NCBI RefSeq assembly: GCF_002933355.1
Contig: NZ_PDKU01000005.1
Coordinates: 1 to 64,000 of the forward strand
Source of the DNA: Candidatus Pantoea edessiphila
GTDB lineage: Bacteria; Pseudomonadota; Gammaproteobacteria; Enterobacterales; Enterobacteriaceae
Direction: 5' to 3'
DNA length: 64,000 bases
In this document: one piece after another, positions 30,416-41,584 of the stretch
Layout of the letters: each line of letters begins with the position of its first letter
How positions within the stretch are numbered: position 1 is the first letter of the stretch
The notes under the pieces: model-generated
Database searches by the model: none
Told to the model about the DNA's origin: nothing
The model's input: only the letters and a program-made list of their open reading frames with translations
Program-made: the position numbers and the translations under genes

Positions 30416-31732
30416 TTAGTTAAAGTTGTTGTTTAATTTATTTATTAATGTATTCAAAGTTATTGGTTTATCTATTACTTTTGCTTTGCTAAGTATTATG
30501 TCAATCACTTGTTTTTCGATTACCATGTTTTTAATATTATTCAGTATATTATCATTTTTTTTATAAAAATTAATGATTTCTTTTGAGTTTTTGTAGCAAG
30601 CAGTTTTTTTTAGCATCTCTTTAATATCGAATTTTTCAGCTTCAATATTTAAGTTGTATTTTTTTATCATGTTATTCAATAACAATTCCATAGTAACTCT
30701 TTTTTTTGCTTGATACTGTAATGATTTTTTTGGTATTTGGTCATTTTGTTGTTTTGTACTGTCATCTTTTTTTAAAGATTTGCGATTAATTAAATTAACT
30801 GCGTCTTTGATTAGCATCATTGGTACATTTATGATATTTAAATTAATAATTTCTTCGAGAATCTGATTTTTAATATCTTTATAAACAGCTGATTCTATTT
30901 CTAATTCAATATTTTTACGTATTTCATTACGAAAATTAGATATTGATGTATCTTTTATTCCTAAACTCCTAATTAATGTTTCATTTATTTCAGGAATAAT
31001 AGGTGTTTCAATTTTTTTAATTTTTATATTAAAACTTACTGTTTTTCCTCTTAAAAATGTTGAATGATAATCAATAGGGAAAGTTGAATGAATATAAAAT
31101 TCATCACCTACTTCATGGCCAATAATATTATTTTCAAAATCAGGTACCATATACCCCATTCCTAAGGGTAAGATAAAATCAGAAACAACTCCATCTTTGA
31201 TTTTTATTCCCTTATCATTATAACTGACAAGATCTATTGTAACACGATCTTTGTTTTGCACTTGTCTGTTTTGTTGTATCCATTGGATATTTTTTTGTTG
31301 AATTGTTTCTATAGTTGTGTCAATATCATTTTCAGTGATGGTCACTAACGGTTTTTCAATTTTAATATTTTCTAATTTTTTGAAATCCATTGTTGGATAA
31401 ATAGTGAACTTAACTGTGTATTTAAAATCTTGTTTTTCGATATATTTATCTGGAACGTAAATAGGTGAGCCAATTATATTAATTTTTCGTTCAATTAACA
31501 TTTTAACAAAATTATCTTTCATCAAATTATTTAGAATATCTTGAGTTACATACTTTTTATATCGTTGCGATATAATATCAATTGGTACTTTACCTTTTCG
31601 GAAACCATTCACTTTAATTGTTTTTGATAAATTAATAAGCTCTTGCTTTATAGTTTCATTAATTGTTTCGTAATTTACAGTCATTGTAATTACATGATTT
31701 AAGTTTTTATTGGTTTCTGATAAAACTTGCAT
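30416..31732 (-). CDS. tig: Trigger factor
   Basis: Ribosome-associated chaperone and prolyl isomerase of 438 residues (E. coli 432). The ribosome-docking signature GFRKGKVP lies at 43-50, the FKBP-like domain near 150-245 contains VVSDFILPLGMGYMVPDFEN, and the C-terminal arms are long and lysine-rich. The C-terminal half has diverged more than the N-terminal half. GGAG precedes the ATG. It is separated from bolA by a strong terminator, so it should have its own promoter. Confidence 0.95.
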   Translation of the reverse strand: MQVLSETNKNLNHVITMTVNYETINETIKQELINLSKTIKVNGFRKGKVPIDIISQRYKKYVTQDILNNLMKDNFVKMLIERKINIIGSPIYVPDKYIEKQDFKYTVKFTIYPTMDFKKLENIKIEKPLVTITENDIDTTIETIQQKNIQWIQQNRQVQNKDRVTIDLVSYNDKGIKIKDGVVSDFILPLGMGYMVPDFENNIIGHEVGDEFYIHSTFPIDYHSTFLRGKTVSFNIKIKKIETPIIPEINETLIRSLGIKDTSISNFRNEIRKNIELEIESAVYKDIKNQILEEIINLNIINVPMMLIKDAVNLINRKSLKKDDSTKQQNDQIPKKSLQYQAKKRVTMELLLNNMIKKYNLNIEAEKFDIKEMLKKTACYKNSKEIINFYKKNDNILNNIKNMVIEKQVIDIILSKAKVIDKPITLNTLINKLNNNFN

Positions 31733-31944
31733 TTTATTACTCCATAGTATTACGCTCTTTATTATTTTATTTATTAAGTTACAAATAATTAATAATAAAT
31801 CGTTTTAGATTGCGAATTAAAAAAATATTTGTTTTACGGAGAGAGATGTTTGTAATTGTTTTAAATAATGCAATACTAAAATTAGTTAAATATTATAGCG
31901 AAATCATAAAAGTAAGTCGAGTATAATAAAAGCGCTAAGCTCAT

Positions 31945-31970
31945 AAAAAACGGCCTAAGGGCCGTTTTAA
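31945..31970 (-). terminator. Rho-independent terminator after bolA
   Basis: AAAACGGCC at 31947-31955 pairs perfectly with GGCCGTTTT at 31960-31968 around a 4-base loop. On the reverse strand the stem runs into a T-run, 13 bases after the bolA stop. It is the only GC-rich, textbook terminator that I found in the window, and it may act on both strands. Confidence 0.85.
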
Positions 31971-31981
31971 AAACAAATCAC

Positions 31982-32299
31982 CTAAGCAAATTGAGTTTTA
32001 TTATTACTACAATGAGGAGAAATAGGTACAGCATGCTGTAGTACTGACCATTCCTTTAATGTATATGTATGTAAAGCTAGTGCATGGATATTAGATAATA
32101 GCTCTGATGCAAGCTCACTATAAATAGCACGATGACGCACTAAAAACTTTTGACCTTTAAATTGATCACTGATAATGATTACTTTAAAATGACTTTCTGA
32201 ACCTGCAGGGACATTGTGTCTGTAACTTTCATCATGCACTTCAAGATGAAGTGGCTTAAAGGCCAGGCGAAGTTTATCCTCTATTTGTTCGCGAATCAT
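31982..32299 (-). CDS. bolA: BolA family protein
   Basis: A 105-residue BolA with the same length as E. coli Bol[19 protein letters not shown] near 33-50, the HRAIYSEL segment and [13 protein letters not shown] are all conserved. BolA binds monothiol glutaredoxin iron-sulphur complexes and affects envelope genes. I start at 32299 because AAGGAG lies eight bases before that ATG; the frame continues 14 codons farther upstream without family similarity. Followed by a strong terminator and, beyond it, tig, as in E. coli order. It is remarkably well conserved. Confidence 0.95.
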   Translation of the reverse strand: MIREQIEDKLRLAFKPLHLEVHDESYRHNVPAGSESHFKVIIISDQFKGQKFLVRHRAIYSELASELLSNIHALALHTYTLKEWSVLQHAVPISPHCSNNKTQFA

Positions 32300-32911
32300 T
32301 ATTTTGCTCCTTAAAGTAAAGTAGAAAGCGCTATGCAGCATATAATAATTAAATATTAGTAGCTTTAAAACTCTTTCAGTAAATTTGGTATTTATAATAT
32401 ATGATTAATTTGCTTAATTAGCTTTTTTGATTGTTACTTTGTTTTTTAAAAAATCATACATAAAATCTTGTAATGTTTTGTTTGTCAAAGGTAAGAAAAA
32501 GTTTCTTAGAACTTTCTTTAAATTATAAAATTGCAAAATAATTGCAAACCAAAATAAAATATTTATATACATATTATTATATCTCTTTTTTTTAAATTTC
32601 AAAAATGCAATAAAGTTATTTTTAAATGAAATAATGAGATAAATAAATTGTTAATATATTATATATGTATTTACAAATTATAAACCTTTATATTTATGTA
32701 TTGTAAATATGCAATATTAATGTGAGTATAAAATATAATACTAAATAATAAGAATATACACTGAAAATAATGATAAAATTATAATTAATATTAATTAAGG
32801 TAGTATATAATTAACCATGATATTTAACAAAAATATTAATATTGCAATTCTAATAACAAATTGTAATTCATGTTATTTGAAGATAATAACCTTTATTAAT
32901 GAGGTAATTTA
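32300..32911. other. Intergenic region, no convincing gene
   Basis: About 600 bases between divergent bolA and cyoA, where E. coli has yajG and ampG. A 62-codon frame at 32414-32602 (reverse) lacks a ribosome site and family features and I do not accept it as a gene. The end of the region holds GAGGTAA before the cyoA ATG. Confidence 0.55.
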
Positions 32912-33787
32912 ATGATATTTAATAAGTATAAAATAATATTACAGAACTTGATGCTTATTTTATGTACTTCGTTATTAAGTGGATGTGAAAGTGCTGTATT
33001 AAATCCAAAAGGACAAATTGCATTACAACAACGTTCATTAATATTAATTGCATTTTGTTTAATGTTAATAGTTGTTATTCCAGCTATTGTTATGACGATA
33101 TTATTTGCATGGAAATATAGGGAGTCTAATATAAATGCAACATACAGTCCAGACTGGTCTCATTCTAATAAGATAGAAATTATAGTATGGACTGTTCCTA
33201 TAATAATAGTACTTTTTCTTAGTGTACTAAGTTGGAAATCGACTCACGAATTAGAACCAAGTAAACCAATTGTTTCTACAATTAAACCTATAGAAATTGA
33301 TGTAATAGCTTTGGACTGGAAATGGTTATTTATATATCCAAAACAAAATCTTGCTACTATTAATCAAATTGCATTTCCAGTAAATACTCCAATTAATTTT
33401 AAAATCACCTCTAACTCTGTTATGAATTCCTTTTTCATACCTCAACTTGGAAGCCAAATTTACGCAATGGCTGGAATGGAAACAAAACTTAATTTAATTG
33501 CTAATGAACCAGGTGTTTACAACGGTATTTCTGCGAATTTTAGTGGTCCAGGGTTTTCTGATATGAAATTTAAAACTATTGTAACTAAAAACAACGAAGA
33601 TTTCGCAAAATGGATAACTAAAGTTAAAAAATCTAATAACAAATTAGATAATATGAATATTTTTGAATCAATTGCATTGCCCAGTGAAAATAATCCAGTA
33701 AAATATTTTTCTGTAATTGATCCAGATTTATTCTTACATGTAATTGATAAATTTAAAATGAATCATACAATGAATATGAAGCATTAG
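32912..33787 (+). CDS. cyoA: Cytochrome bo(3) ubiquinol oxidase subunit II
   Basis: Lipoprotein subunit of the bo3 quinol oxidase: 291 residues with a signal peptide and lipobox LLSGC (lipidated C25), two membrane helices near 45-70 and 92-112, and a periplasmic cupredoxin-like domain with [10 protein letters not shown] and [11 protein letters not shown]. As expected for a quinol oxidase, the CuA cysteine pair of cytochrome c oxidases is absent. It heads cyoABCDE in the usual order. Somewhat shorter than E. coli CyoA (315) at the C-terminus. Confidence 0.97.
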   Translation: MIFNKYKIILQNLMLILCTSLLSGCESAVLNPKGQIALQQRSLILIAFCLMLIVVIPAIVMTILFAWKYRESNINATYSPDWSHSNKIEIIVWTVPIIIVLFLSVLSWKSTHELEPSKPIVSTIKPIEIDVIALDWKWLFIYPKQNLATINQIAFPVNTPINFKITSNSVMNSFFIPQLGSQIYAMAGMETKLNLIANEPGVYNGISANFSGPGFSDMKFKTIVTKNNEDFAKWITKVKKSNNKLDNMNIFESIALPSENNPVKYFSVIDPDLFLHVIDKFKMNHTMNMKH

Positions 33788-33877
33788 TTAGTAGTTTATC
33801 AGTATTTAATTAAATTATGTATATTAAACTAAATCGCTTATTAAATGCAAAATAAGTAAGAAGAAAGGAATATTAAT

Positions 33878-35869
33878 ATGTTAGGAAGATTAACATTGAA
33901 TTCAATACCTTACCATGAACCCATAATTATGGTAACGGTATCTTGTATTATATTAATTAGCCTGTTGATAATTTCTACAATTACTTATTATAAAAAATGG
34001 ACATATTTATGGTCAGAATGGTTCACATCATTAGATCATAAAAAAATAGGTATAATGTATATCATTGTTGCATTTGTTATGTTATTACGCGGTTTTGCCG
34101 ATGCAATAATGATGCGTGCTCAACAAGCATTATCTTCTGCTGGTGAAGTAGGAATTTTACCAGCACATCACTACAATCAGATATTTACTGCACATGGTGT
34201 CATTATGATATTTTTTGTAGCGATGCCTTTAGTTGTTGGGTTAATGAATATTATTATTCCATTACAAATAGGTGCAAGAGATGTTGCTTTTCCATTTTTA
34301 AATAGTGTAAGTTTTTGGTTTACTATTATTGGTGTTATTTTAGTTAATTTATCTTTAGGTATAGGTGAATTTGCTCAAACAGGATGGTTAGCATATCCTC
34401 CACTTTCTGGAAGTGATTATAGTCCAGGTGTTGGAGTTGACTATTGGCTTTGGAGCATTCAACTTTCTGGTATCGGTAGCACACTTACAGGAATTAACTT
34501 TTTTGTTACTATTCTTAAGATGCGGGCTCCAGGTATGAATTTATTTAAAATGCCAGTGTTCACATGGACTGTCCTTTGTACAAATATCTTAATTATCATT
34601 TCGTTTCCTGTGCTTACTGCTACATTATTTTTATTAACACTAGATCGTTATCTAGGATTTCATTTTTTTACAAATGATATGGGTGGTAATATGATGATGT
34701 ATATTAACTTAATTTGGGTGTGGGGACATCCAGAAGTATACATACTAATTTTACCAATATTTGGTGTTTTTGCAGAAGTTACTGCAACTTTTTCTAGAAA
34801 ATGTTTGTTTGGTTATACTTCTTTAGTATGGGCAACTATTGCTATTACTATCTTATCTTTTATTGTATGGTTACATCATTTTTTCACTATGGGCGCAGGT
34901 GCAAATGTCAATGCATTTTTCGGTATTATGACTATGGTAATAGCGATTCCAACTGGAGTAAAAATATTTAATTGGATATTTACTATGTATCAAGGACGAA
35001 TTAAAATGCACTCAGCGATGTTATGGACTATTGGTTTTTTAATTACTTTTTCTATAGGCGGAATGAGTGGTGTTTTATTGGCTATGCCTGGTGCTGATTT
35101 TATGTTACATAATAGCCTTTTTTTAATTGCACATTTCCATAATGTTATTATTGGTGGTGTAGTGTTTGGTTGTATGGCTGCAATAACTTATTGGTTTCCA
35201 AAAATATTTGGTTTTACTCTAAATGAAAAATGGGGAAAAATTTCATTTGCATTTTGGATAATTGGGTTTTTTGTTGCTTTTATGCCATTATATGCGCTAG
35301 GTTTTATGGGTATGACTCGCCGTATTAGTCAAAATATAGATCCTCAATTTCATCCATTTCTACTAGTAGCGGCATGTGGTGTAGGTTTAATTGCAGTGGG
35401 AATACTGTGTCAATTAATTATGTTTTATGTTTCCATTCGTGATAGACATCAAAATAAAGATTTAACTGGTGATCCATGGAATGGACGTACATTGGAATGG
35501 TCAGTTTCTTCACCTCCTCCATTTTATAATTTTGCTACTATTCCATATGTGGATGATCGTGATGCATTTTGGAGTATTAAAAAATCGGGAAAAGCTTATA
35601 AAAAACCAAAAGAGTATCAAGAAATTCACATGCCTAAAAACAGCAGTACAGCATTTATTTTTGCTGTTTTAGGTACAGCATTAGGTTTTTCACTAATATG
35701 GTATATTTGGTGGTTAGCTATTATATCTTTTGGTGGTATGATGATTACTTGGATTATAAAAAGTTTTGATTATCATACAGATTATTACGTTCCTGTTAAA
35801 GAAATTGAAGAAATTGAGAAACGTCATTTTGATAAGATTAGCAAAATAGGTTTGAACAATGGCAATTGA
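33878..35869 (+). CDS. cyoB: Cytochrome bo(3) ubiquinol oxidase subunit I
   Basis: Catalytic haem-copper subunit of 663 residues, the same length as E. coli CyoB. It retains the low-spin haem histidine in [11 protein letters not shown], the CuB ligand and cross-linked Tyr in [12 protein letters not shown], the paired CuB histidines in WLHHFFTMG and the haem histidines in [10 protein letters not shown]. It reduces oxygen to water while pumping protons. GAAAGGA precedes the ATG. The last 11 bases overlap cyoC. Confidence 0.98.
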   Translation: MLGRLTLNSIPYHEPIIMVTVSCIILISLLIISTITYYKKWTYLWSEWFTSLDHKKIGIMYIIVAFVMLLRGFADAIMMRAQQALSSAGEVGILPAHHYNQIFTAHGVIMIFFVAMPLVVGLMNIIIPLQIGARDVAFPFLNSVSFWFTIIGVILVNLSLGIGEFAQTGWLAYPPLSGSDYSPGVGVDYWLWSIQLSGIGSTLTGINFFVTILKMRAPGMNLFKMPVFTWTVLCTNILIIISFPVLTATLFLLTLDRYLGFHFFTNDMGGNMMMYINLIWVWGHPEVYILILPIFGVFAEVTATFSRKCLFGYTSLVWATIAITILSFIVWLHHFFTMGAGANVNAFFGIMTMVIAIPTGVKIFNWIFTMYQGRIKMHSAMLWTIGFLITFSIGGMSGVLLAMPGADFMLHNSLFLIAHFHNVIIGGVVFGCMAAITYWFPKIFGFTLNEKWGKISFAFWIIGFFVAFMPLYALGFMGMTRRISQNIDPQFHPFLLVAACGVGLIAVGILCQLIMFYVSIRDRHQNKDLTGDPWNGRTLEWSVSSPPPFYNFATIPYVDDRDAFWSIKKSGKAYKKPKEYQEIHMPKNSSTAFIFAVLGTALGFSLIWYIWWLAIISFGGMMITWIIKSFDYHTDYYVPVKEIEEIEKRHFDKISKIGLNNGN

Positions 35870-36443
35870 AACTCTTAAACAGCATAAAGGTATAGAATCT
35901 AATAAAATTTTTGGGTTTTGGATTTATCTTATGAGTGACTGTATTATATTTGCGACTTTATTTGCAACTTATTCAGTCCTAGTTAATAATACAGCAGATG
36001 GTCCTTCAGGGAAGGATATATTTGAGTTGCCCTTTGTACTCATAGAAACTTGTTTGTTGCTGCTTAGTTCTATTACATGTGGGATGGCTTTAATATCATT
36101 AAGAAAACATAAAATTAATATTGTTATTTGGTTATGTATAACTTTTTTATTAGGCCTTGGATTTATAGGTATGGAGTTTTATGAATTTCATTACTTAATA
36201 AAAGAAGGTTATGGTCCTAATAGAAGCGCTTTTTTATCTAGTTTTTTTACTGTAGTAGGTACTCACGGGCTTCATGTGATTTCTGGTTTAATTTGGATGT
36301 TAGTTTTAATTATTCAACTATTAATGTATGATAAAAACGCAAAAAACATTACTCGTATTATGTGTTTAAGCCTTTTTTGGCATTTTCTGGATGTCATTTG
36401 GATTTGTGTGTTTACCATTGTTTATCTAATGGGGGATATGTAA
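35859..36443 (+). CDS. cyoC: Cytochrome bo(3) ubiquinol oxidase subunit III
   Basis: Membrane subunit III, 194 residues with five hydrophobic helices, opening with [19 protein letters not shown] and including [19 protein letters not shown] and [14 protein letters not shown]. The histidine-rich N-terminal segment of E. coli CyoC is shortened, accounting for the 10-residue difference. It overlaps cyoB by 11 bases and shares TAATG with cyoD, so the subunits are translationally coupled. Confidence 0.96.
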   Translation: MAIETLKQHKGIESNKIFGFWIYLMSDCIIFATLFATYSVLVNNTADGPSGKDIFELPFVLIETCLLLLSSITCGMALISLRKHKINIVIWLCITFLLGLGFIGMEFYEFHYLIKEGYGPNRSAFLSSFFTVVGTHGLHVISGLIWMLVLIIQLLMYDKNAKNITRIMCLSLFWHFLDVIWICVFTIVYLMGDM

Positions 36444-36772
36444 TGAATCATATCTTGAATGAAAATAATTTATCTCATATAAATATAAGATCATATCTTA
36501 TAGGTTTCATTTTATCCATTATTTTGACCACTATTCCTTTTTGGATAGTAATGACTAGAAGTTCTTCTTATTATGTAACGCTTGGTATAGTTACGAGTTG
36601 TGCAATTGTACAAGTCTTAGTACATTTATTTTGTTTTCTCCATTTAGATAGTAAATCTGAAAATGGATGGAATATGATATCATTGGTTTTTTCTTTAATA
36701 ATTATTTTGATAATTGTTTCAGGGTCGATCTGGATTATGTGGAACTTGAATTATAATATGATGGTTAGATAA
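36443..36772 (+). CDS. cyoD: Cytochrome bo(3) ubiquinol oxidase subunit IV
   Basis: Small subunit IV with three membrane helices, 109 residues as in E. coli. I start at 36443, where the ATG overlaps the cyoC stop by one base and GGGGGA lies just upstream; the frame extends 27 codons into cyoC without family similarity. Typical sequence is IRSYLIGFILSIILTTIPFW and VLVHLFCFLHLD. It stabilises the CuB site of subunit I in E. coli. Confidence 0.95.
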   Translation: MNHILNENNLSHINIRSYLIGFILSIILTTIPFWIVMTRSSSYYVTLGIVTSCAIVQVLVHLFCFLHLDSKSENGWNMISLVFSLIIILIIVSGSIWIMWNLNYNMMVR

Positions 36773-36784
36773 AATCTGATTTTA

Positions 36785-37639
36785 ATGTTTACACAATACT
36801 TACAGTTAATAAAGCCAAAGATAATCTTTGGGAATTTGATTTCAGTTATGGGTGGTTTTTTTCTTGCATCACAAGGTAGTATTAATTATAAATTACTAAT
36901 AATGTGTTTAATTGGAGAGTCTTTAGTCATTGCTTCAAGTTGTATATTGAATAATATTATAGACCGTGACATAGATAAAAAAATGGAAAGAACTAAACAT
37001 AGGGTTTTGGTAAGAGGTCTTATATCAACAAGAGCAAGTATTTTATCTTCATTGATACTAGGTTTATTAGGAATTTATCTATTATATTTTAATGTAAATT
37101 TTTTATCAACTGAACTAACAATTATAGGATTTGTTGTTTATGTAGTTATTTACAGTTTATATATGAAGCGTAGATCTATCTATAGTACTATAGTTGGTAG
37201 TATTGCAGGTGCTATACCACCTATTGTTGGTTACTCTGCTATTAGTAATAAAATTGATGCATGCACAGTAATTCTGGCATTAATTTTTAGTTTGTGGCAA
37301 ATACCACATTCTTATGCTATAGCAATATTATGTCTTAAAGATTATCAAATAGCAAATATTCCTGTGTTACCTGTAATAAAAGGTATCGAGATAACTAAGA
37401 ATCATATTGTATTTTATATTGTAATCTTTTTTATATCTATTTCGATGTTATCAATCGGTGGGTACACTAATTATAGCTATTTAATAGTTTCATCTATAGT
37501 GACTTTAATATGGTTAATTATTGCGTTATTAGGTTATAAGACTTCTGAAAATAATGTTTGGGCACGTCAAGTATTCATTTTTTCTATTGTTACTATTACA
37601 GTATTAAGTGTAATGATGTCTTTAGATGCAAGGAAATAA
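36785..37639 (+). CDS. cyoE: Haem O synthase (protohaem IX farnesyltransferase)
   Basis: Membrane UbiA-family prenyltransferase, 284 residues, which adds a farnesyl group to protohaem to give the haem O of the bo3 oxidase. The aspartate-rich motif is N56-x3-D60-x3-D64 in [12 protein letters not shown], followed by [10 protein letters not shown], and the second site includes [18 protein letters not shown]. Last gene of the cyo operon, 12 bases after cyoD. The farnesyl diphosphate it needs must come from elsewhere, as ispA is missing from beside dxs. Confidence 0.96.
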   Translation: MFTQYLQLIKPKIIFGNLISVMGGFFLASQGSINYKLLIMCLIGESLVIASSCILNNIIDRDIDKKMERTKHRVLVRGLISTRASILSSLILGLLGIYLLYFNVNFLSTELTIIGFVVYVVIYSLYMKRRSIYSTIVGSIAGAIPPIVGYSAISNKIDACTVILALIFSLWQIPHSYAIAILCLKDYQIANIPVLPVIKGIEITKNHIVFYIVIFFISISMLSIGGYTNYSYLIVSSIVTLIWLIIALLGYKTSENNVWARQVFIFSIVTITVLSVMMSLDARK

Positions 37640-37686
37640 AGAATTTTATATTAATATATAATTTTGAAAAAAATAAAAAATATGAA

Positions 37687-39054
37687 ATGAATAATAATAG
37701 TAAATTAAATCCTACTGAATTACGTGCTAGCTTAGGTCTTAGCATGATATTTGCATTACGAATGTTAGGAATGTTTATGGTGCTTCCAGTACTAACTACT
37801 TATGGCATGTTATTGCAGAACGCAAACAAAACTCTTATAGGTATAGCGATTGGTATATATGGATTCACTCAAGCAATATTTCAAATTCCCTTTGGTTTGA
37901 TTTCTGATCGTGTTGGTCGTAAGCCATTGATTATTTTTGGTTTATCATTACTAATATTAGGTAGTTTAATTTCTGCTAATAGTTGTTCTATCTGGGGTCT
38001 GATTATTGGTCGAGCATTGCAAGGATCAGGTGCAGTATCTGCTGTAATAATGGCTTTATTATCTGATTTAATACGTGAACAGAATTTAAGCAAAGTCACT
38101 GCTTATGTTGGCATTAATTTTGGTATTACTTTTGCTATTGCAATAATAATTAGTCCTATAGTTGTACATGAATTTGGTTTGCATTTTCTATTTTGGATCA
38201 TTACTTTTTTTTCTTTATTTTGTATTTATATCATAATGTTCATAGTTCCAAAAGAAACAAATCATGTGACGAATCGTGAAATAGGAATTATAAAAAATAG
38301 TTTTTTTAAAATTTTATATAACAATAAATTAATGCAGTTGAATATTAGTATTTTCTTTTTACACACACTATTAACATGTAATTTAATTGTTTTACCACAT
38401 CAATTCGAAACAGCAGGCTTTCCTATATCAATGCATTGGAAAATTTATTTAATAACTATGCTGATAGCATTTACTTTTGTAATACCTTGTATTGTTTATA
38501 CTGAAATAAAGAGATCTATAAAAAGAACGTTTTTAATTGGTGTTTTAATAATTATAATATCAGAAATAGTGCTGCAAATTGCTTTTAATAATTTTTGGAT
38601 ATTATTTATTGGAATACAACTTTTTCTTTTTGCCTTCAGTCTAATGGAAGCAATTATACCTTCTTTAGTTAGCAAAGAATCTCCATTAGGTTACAAAGGT
38701 ACTGCTATGGGTTTTTATTCAACTTGCCAGTTTTTTGGTGTAGCTTGTGGCAGTAGCATTGGTGGTTGGATACTAGGTAATTATAATATACAAACAGTAT
38801 TATTATTTTGTATTTTAATTTCTATATTTTGGTTATTGATTAGTCTTAATATGAAAGAACCACCTTATATAATGAGTACACGTATTACATTAAATAATAA
38901 GATGTTGTCTATACCTAACATCGAAAAAAAAATTAGGCTACAACCAGGTGTTGTAGAAGTATTAGTAGTTTTTGAAGAAAAAAATTTATATATTAAAATT
39001 GACAGCAAAATTACTAATAGAAGTAAAATCGAACAATTTCTTTTAAATTTCTAA
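37687..39054 (+). CDS. yajR: YajR, major facilitator transporter with YAM domain
   Basis: A 455-residue MFS transporter (E. coli YajR 454). Twelve hydrophobic segments are visible, with ELRASLGLSMIFALRMLGMF at the start, the motif A loop GLISDRVGRKP near 80-90 and the C-terminal ferredoxin-like YAM domain near 390-455. I start at 37687; a longer frame back to 37558 would overlap cyoE by 82 bases with unrelated sequence. No ribosome site is obvious. It follows cyoE as in E. coli. The substrate is unknown. Confidence 0.92.
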   Translation: MNNNSKLNPTELRASLGLSMIFALRMLGMFMVLPVLTTYGMLLQNANKTLIGIAIGIYGFTQAIFQIPFGLISDRVGRKPLIIFGLSLLILGSLISANSCSIWGLIIGRALQGSGAVSAVIMALLSDLIREQNLSKVTAYVGINFGITFAIAIIISPIVVHEFGLHFLFWIITFFSLFCIYIIMFIVPKETNHVTNREIGIIKNSFFKILYNNKLMQLNISIFFLHTLLTCNLIVLPHQFETAGFPISMHWKIYLITMLIAFTFVIPCIVYTEIKRSIKRTFLIGVLIIIISEIVLQIAFNNFWILFIGIQLFLFAFSLMEAIIPSLVSKESPLGYKGTAMGFYSTCQFFGVACGSSIGGWILGNYNIQTVLLFCILISIFWLLISLNMKEPPYIMSTRITLNNKMLSIPNIEKKIRLQPGVVEVLVVFEEKNLYIKIDSKITNRSKIEQFLLNF

Positions 39055-39089
39055 TTTCAATTGCTTAGTATATTTTAACTTAGTTTTTC

Positions 39090-39377
39090 TTAAAAGGATG
39101 TATGTATATTATAAGTTGTTACGTTATTAAAACCCTGCTCAATTAAATACAAAGCTTGTAGACGACTCATTATACCTGTTTCGCAATAAAGAAACCAAAT
39201 TTTATTTTGATCTAGTGTTTTAAATTTTCTATTAAGATCATAAAAAGGAATTGATTTAACTTTAGCATTATTTAGTTTTAGTGGTTTTTTTTCTTGTTCA
39301 TCAACAGAACGAATGTCAATAATATGTAAAAATTCTATACTGTTAGTTGCCAAAATGTACCTCTGTTTATATTTCAA
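39090..39377 (-). CDS. thiI: Free-standing rhodanese domain of ThiI
   Basis: About 95 residues that align with the C-terminal rhodanese domain of E. coli Thi[44 protein letters not shown] and [14 protein letters not shown]. The active-site cysteine is retained as C65. The N-terminal ferredoxin-like, THUMP and PP-loop domains (about 380 residues), which make 4-thiouridine in tRNA, are gone. In Salmonella the rhodanese domain alone suffices for thiazole synthesis, so the gene could still be functional. The start is uncertain: TTG at 39377 is the first plausible codon, and the open frame continues upstream without stops for roughly 100 bases. Order yajR-thiI-dxs matches E. coli. Confidence 0.85.
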   Translation of the reverse strand: MKYKQRYILATNSIEFLHIIDIRSVDEQEKKPLKLNNAKVKSIPFYDLNRKFKTLDQNKIWFLYCETGIMSRLQALYLIEQGFNNVTTYNIHTSF

Positions 39378-39684
39378 AATAATACGCTTTGTAATTAAAG
39401 ATATTAAAAATTTTTAGTAATAAAATGATAAAAATTTTATCTGAAAATTTCAGAGCTATATTAAAACAAATATAGTAGTATATATTAATATTTTAATTTT
39501 ATTCTGTCATTTAGATAGTAACATAAAATATTTGATTGTATAAAATATGATATAGGACTAGTTTATAATTTTTATTGAACAATTGATTTTGATTATTAAC
39601 AGCCAATTATAACTATATTAATTAAAAATCAATAAATTTATAATTGTGATAAAATTATTTATATTTGAGAATAATGAGTATTTC
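39378..39684. other. Spacer between thiI remnant and dxs
   Basis: About 300 bases of AT-rich DNA. E. coli has the thiI 5' part, xseB and ispA in this interval. I see no residual similarity to any of them. The dxs ribosome site GAG lies six bases before its ATG. Confidence 0.5.
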
Positions 39685-41550
39685 ATGATTTTTGATCATA
39701 AAAAATATCCAACTCTATCATTGATAAAAACTGTTCAGAAATTGCGCTGTTTACCGTTAGAAATACTGACTATATTGTGTGCTGAATTGCGTCAATATTT
39801 ATTAAATAGTGTAAGTCATTCTAGTGGACATCTTGCTTCTGGATTAGGAGTTATTGAGCTAACCGTAGCATTACATTATGTATATAATACACCTTTTGAC
39901 TATTTAATATGGGATGTTGGGCATCAGGCATATCCACATAAAATTCTAACGGGAAGACGTGATCTTATCAATACAATTCGTCAGAAAAATGGTTTGCATT
40001 CATTTCCATGTCGGGATGAAAGTGAATATGATGTTTTAACTGTAGGACATTCTTCAACATCTATTAGTGCAGGTATAGGTATAGCTATAACAGAGAAATA
40101 TGACAATAAAGGTCGTCATATTGTGTGCATTATTGGTGATGGAGCAATAACTGCTGGTATGGCATTTGAAGCGATGAATCATGCTGGTGATATTAAACCT
40201 AATATACTTGTAGTTCTAAATGATAATGAAATGTCTATTTCTAAAAATGTAGGTGCTATTAATAATCGTCTAGCACAGATTTTATCTGGAAGAACATATT
40301 TGAGATTTCGGGAAGGAAGTAAAAAAGTTTTAACTAATATCCCTCCAATAAAAAATATTTTCAAAAGAACTGAAAAATATTTAAAAAGCATTGCAGTACC
40401 AGGACTATTATTTGAGGAATTAGGATTTAATTACATAGGACCTATTAATGGACATGATGTATTAACACTCATTAATACTTTAAAAAATATGCGTAAACTT
40501 AAAGGACCACAGTTTTTGCATGTGATTACAAAAAAAGGTAAAGGATATGATCCTGCTGAAAAAGATCCAGTTACATGGCATGCTGTTCCTAAATTTGATC
40601 CTATAAGTGGAATATTGCCAAAACATTTAAAATCTTTACCAAGTTATTCAAAGATTTTTGGTGATTGGCTATGTGAAATGGCTTCTCAAGATTCTAAACT
40701 TATAGCAATAACACCAGCAATGAGTGAAGGTTCTGGCATGGTAGATTTTTCACGTGAATACCCAAATCAATATTTTGATGTAGCGATTGCCGAACAACAT
40801 GCAGTGACATTCGCATCAGGTATAGCTATTGGTGGTTACAGGCCTATTGTAGCTATTTATTCTACATTTTTACAGCGTGCTTATGATCAATTAATTCATG
40901 ATGTAGCTATTCAAAAATTGCCTGTAATGTTTGCTATTGATCGAGGCGGTATTGTAGGAGCAGATGGGCAAACTCATCAAGGTGCTTTTGATATATCTTT
41001 TTTACGCTGTATACCAAATATGGTAATTATGACACCGAGTGATGAAAATGAATGTCGTCAAATGTTGTATACAGGATACCAATATATGGAAGGTCCTACT
41101 GCTGTACGTTATCCTCGTGGTAGTGGTATTGGAATACCATTAACATCTCTAAAAACAATAAATATTGGCGAAGGTATTATAAAGCGTAAGGGCAAAAAAA
41201 TAGCAATTCTTAATTTTGGTACATTATTAATAGAAGCTATCAATGTTGCAGAAGTATTAAATTCAACACTAGCAGATATGAGATTTGTTAAACCATTAGA
41301 TGAATCATTAATTTTGCAATTAGCTAATAATCATGAATTTTTAATAACTTTAGAAGAAGGCAGTATTAAAGGAGGAGCTGGTAGTGGAGTAAATGAATTT
41401 GTAATGATTAAAAAATTAAAAATACCAGTTCTAAATATTGGTTTACCTGATGAATTTATTCCTCAAGGCGAACAAAACGAAATAAGAAGAGAATATAAGC
41501 TTGATGCTAAGGGTATACAAGAGCAAATTTACGAATGGTTGTGTGCGTAA
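39685..41550 (+). CDS. dxs: 1-deoxy-D-xylulose-5-phosphate synthase
   Basis: Thiamine-diphosphate enzyme condensing pyruvate and glyceraldehyde 3-phosphate to DXP, the precursor of isoprenoids, thiamine thiazole and pyridoxal phosphate. The 621 residues are collinear with E. coli Dxs (620). The ThDP motif is [19 protein letters not shown] with NDN, and the catalytic glutamate lies in [13 protein letters not shown] start at the ATG 39685, matching the E. coli MSFDIAKYPTL start; a GTG at 39646 would add 13 unrelated residues. A 19-bp tandem duplication spans its stop codon. Confidence 0.96.
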   Translation: MIFDHKKYPTLSLIKTVQKLRCLPLEILTILCAELRQYLLNSVSHSSGHLASGLGVIELTVALHYVYNTPFDYLIWDVGHQAYPHKILTGRRDLINTIRQKNGLHSFPCRDESEYDVLTVGHSSTSISAGIGIAITEKYDNKGRHIVCIIGDGAITAGMAFEAMNHAGDIKPNILVVLNDNEMSISKNVGAINNRLAQILSGRTYLRFREGSKKVLTNIPPIKNIFKRTEKYLKSIAVPGLLFEELGFNYIGPINGHDVLTLINTLKNMRKLKGPQFLHVITKKGKGYDPAEKDPVTWHAVPKFDPISGILPKHLKSLPSYSKIFGDWLCEMASQDSKLIAITPAMSEGSGMVDFSREYPNQYFDVAIAEQHAVTFASGIAIGGYRPIVAIYSTFLQRAYDQLIHDVAIQKLPVMFAIDRGGIVGADGQTHQGAFDISFLRCIPNMVIMTPSDENECRQMLYTGYQYMEGPTAVRYPRGSGIGIPLTSLKTINIGEGIIKRKGKKIAILNFGTLLIEAINVAEVLNSTLADMRFVKPLDESLILQLANNHEFLITLEEGSIKGGAGSGVNEFVMIKKLKIPVLNIGLPDEFIPQGEQNEIRREYKLDAKGIQEQIYEWLCA

Positions 41551-41572
41551 TTTATGGTTGTGTGCGTAATTT
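41535..41572. repeat. Perfect 19-bp tandem duplication at the dxs stop codon
   Basis: ATGGTTGTGTGCGTAATTT occurs twice in direct succession, at 41535-41553 and 41554-41572. The first copy contains the last codons and TAA of dxs; the second lies outside the gene. No mismatch separates the copies, which points to a recent slippage event. Confidence 0.95.
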
Positions 41573-41584
41573 AGATTTAATATT

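Noticed and set aside
32414..32602. 62-codon reading frame on the reverse strand in the bolA-cyoA spacer
   Set aside because: No ribosome site, low-complexity lysine-, phenylalanine- and asparagine-rich product and no family resemblance; such frames arise easily in AT-rich DNA.
37558..37686. N-terminal extension of yajR overlapping cyoE
   Set aside because: Sequence is an out-of-frame reading of cyoE and the E. coli YajR N-terminus matches the ATG at 37687.
39378..39490. Upstream continuation of the thiI remnant into the PP-loop domain
   Set aside because: The frame stays open for about 100 bases, but the translation shows no similarity to ThiI and looks like AT-rich noise.
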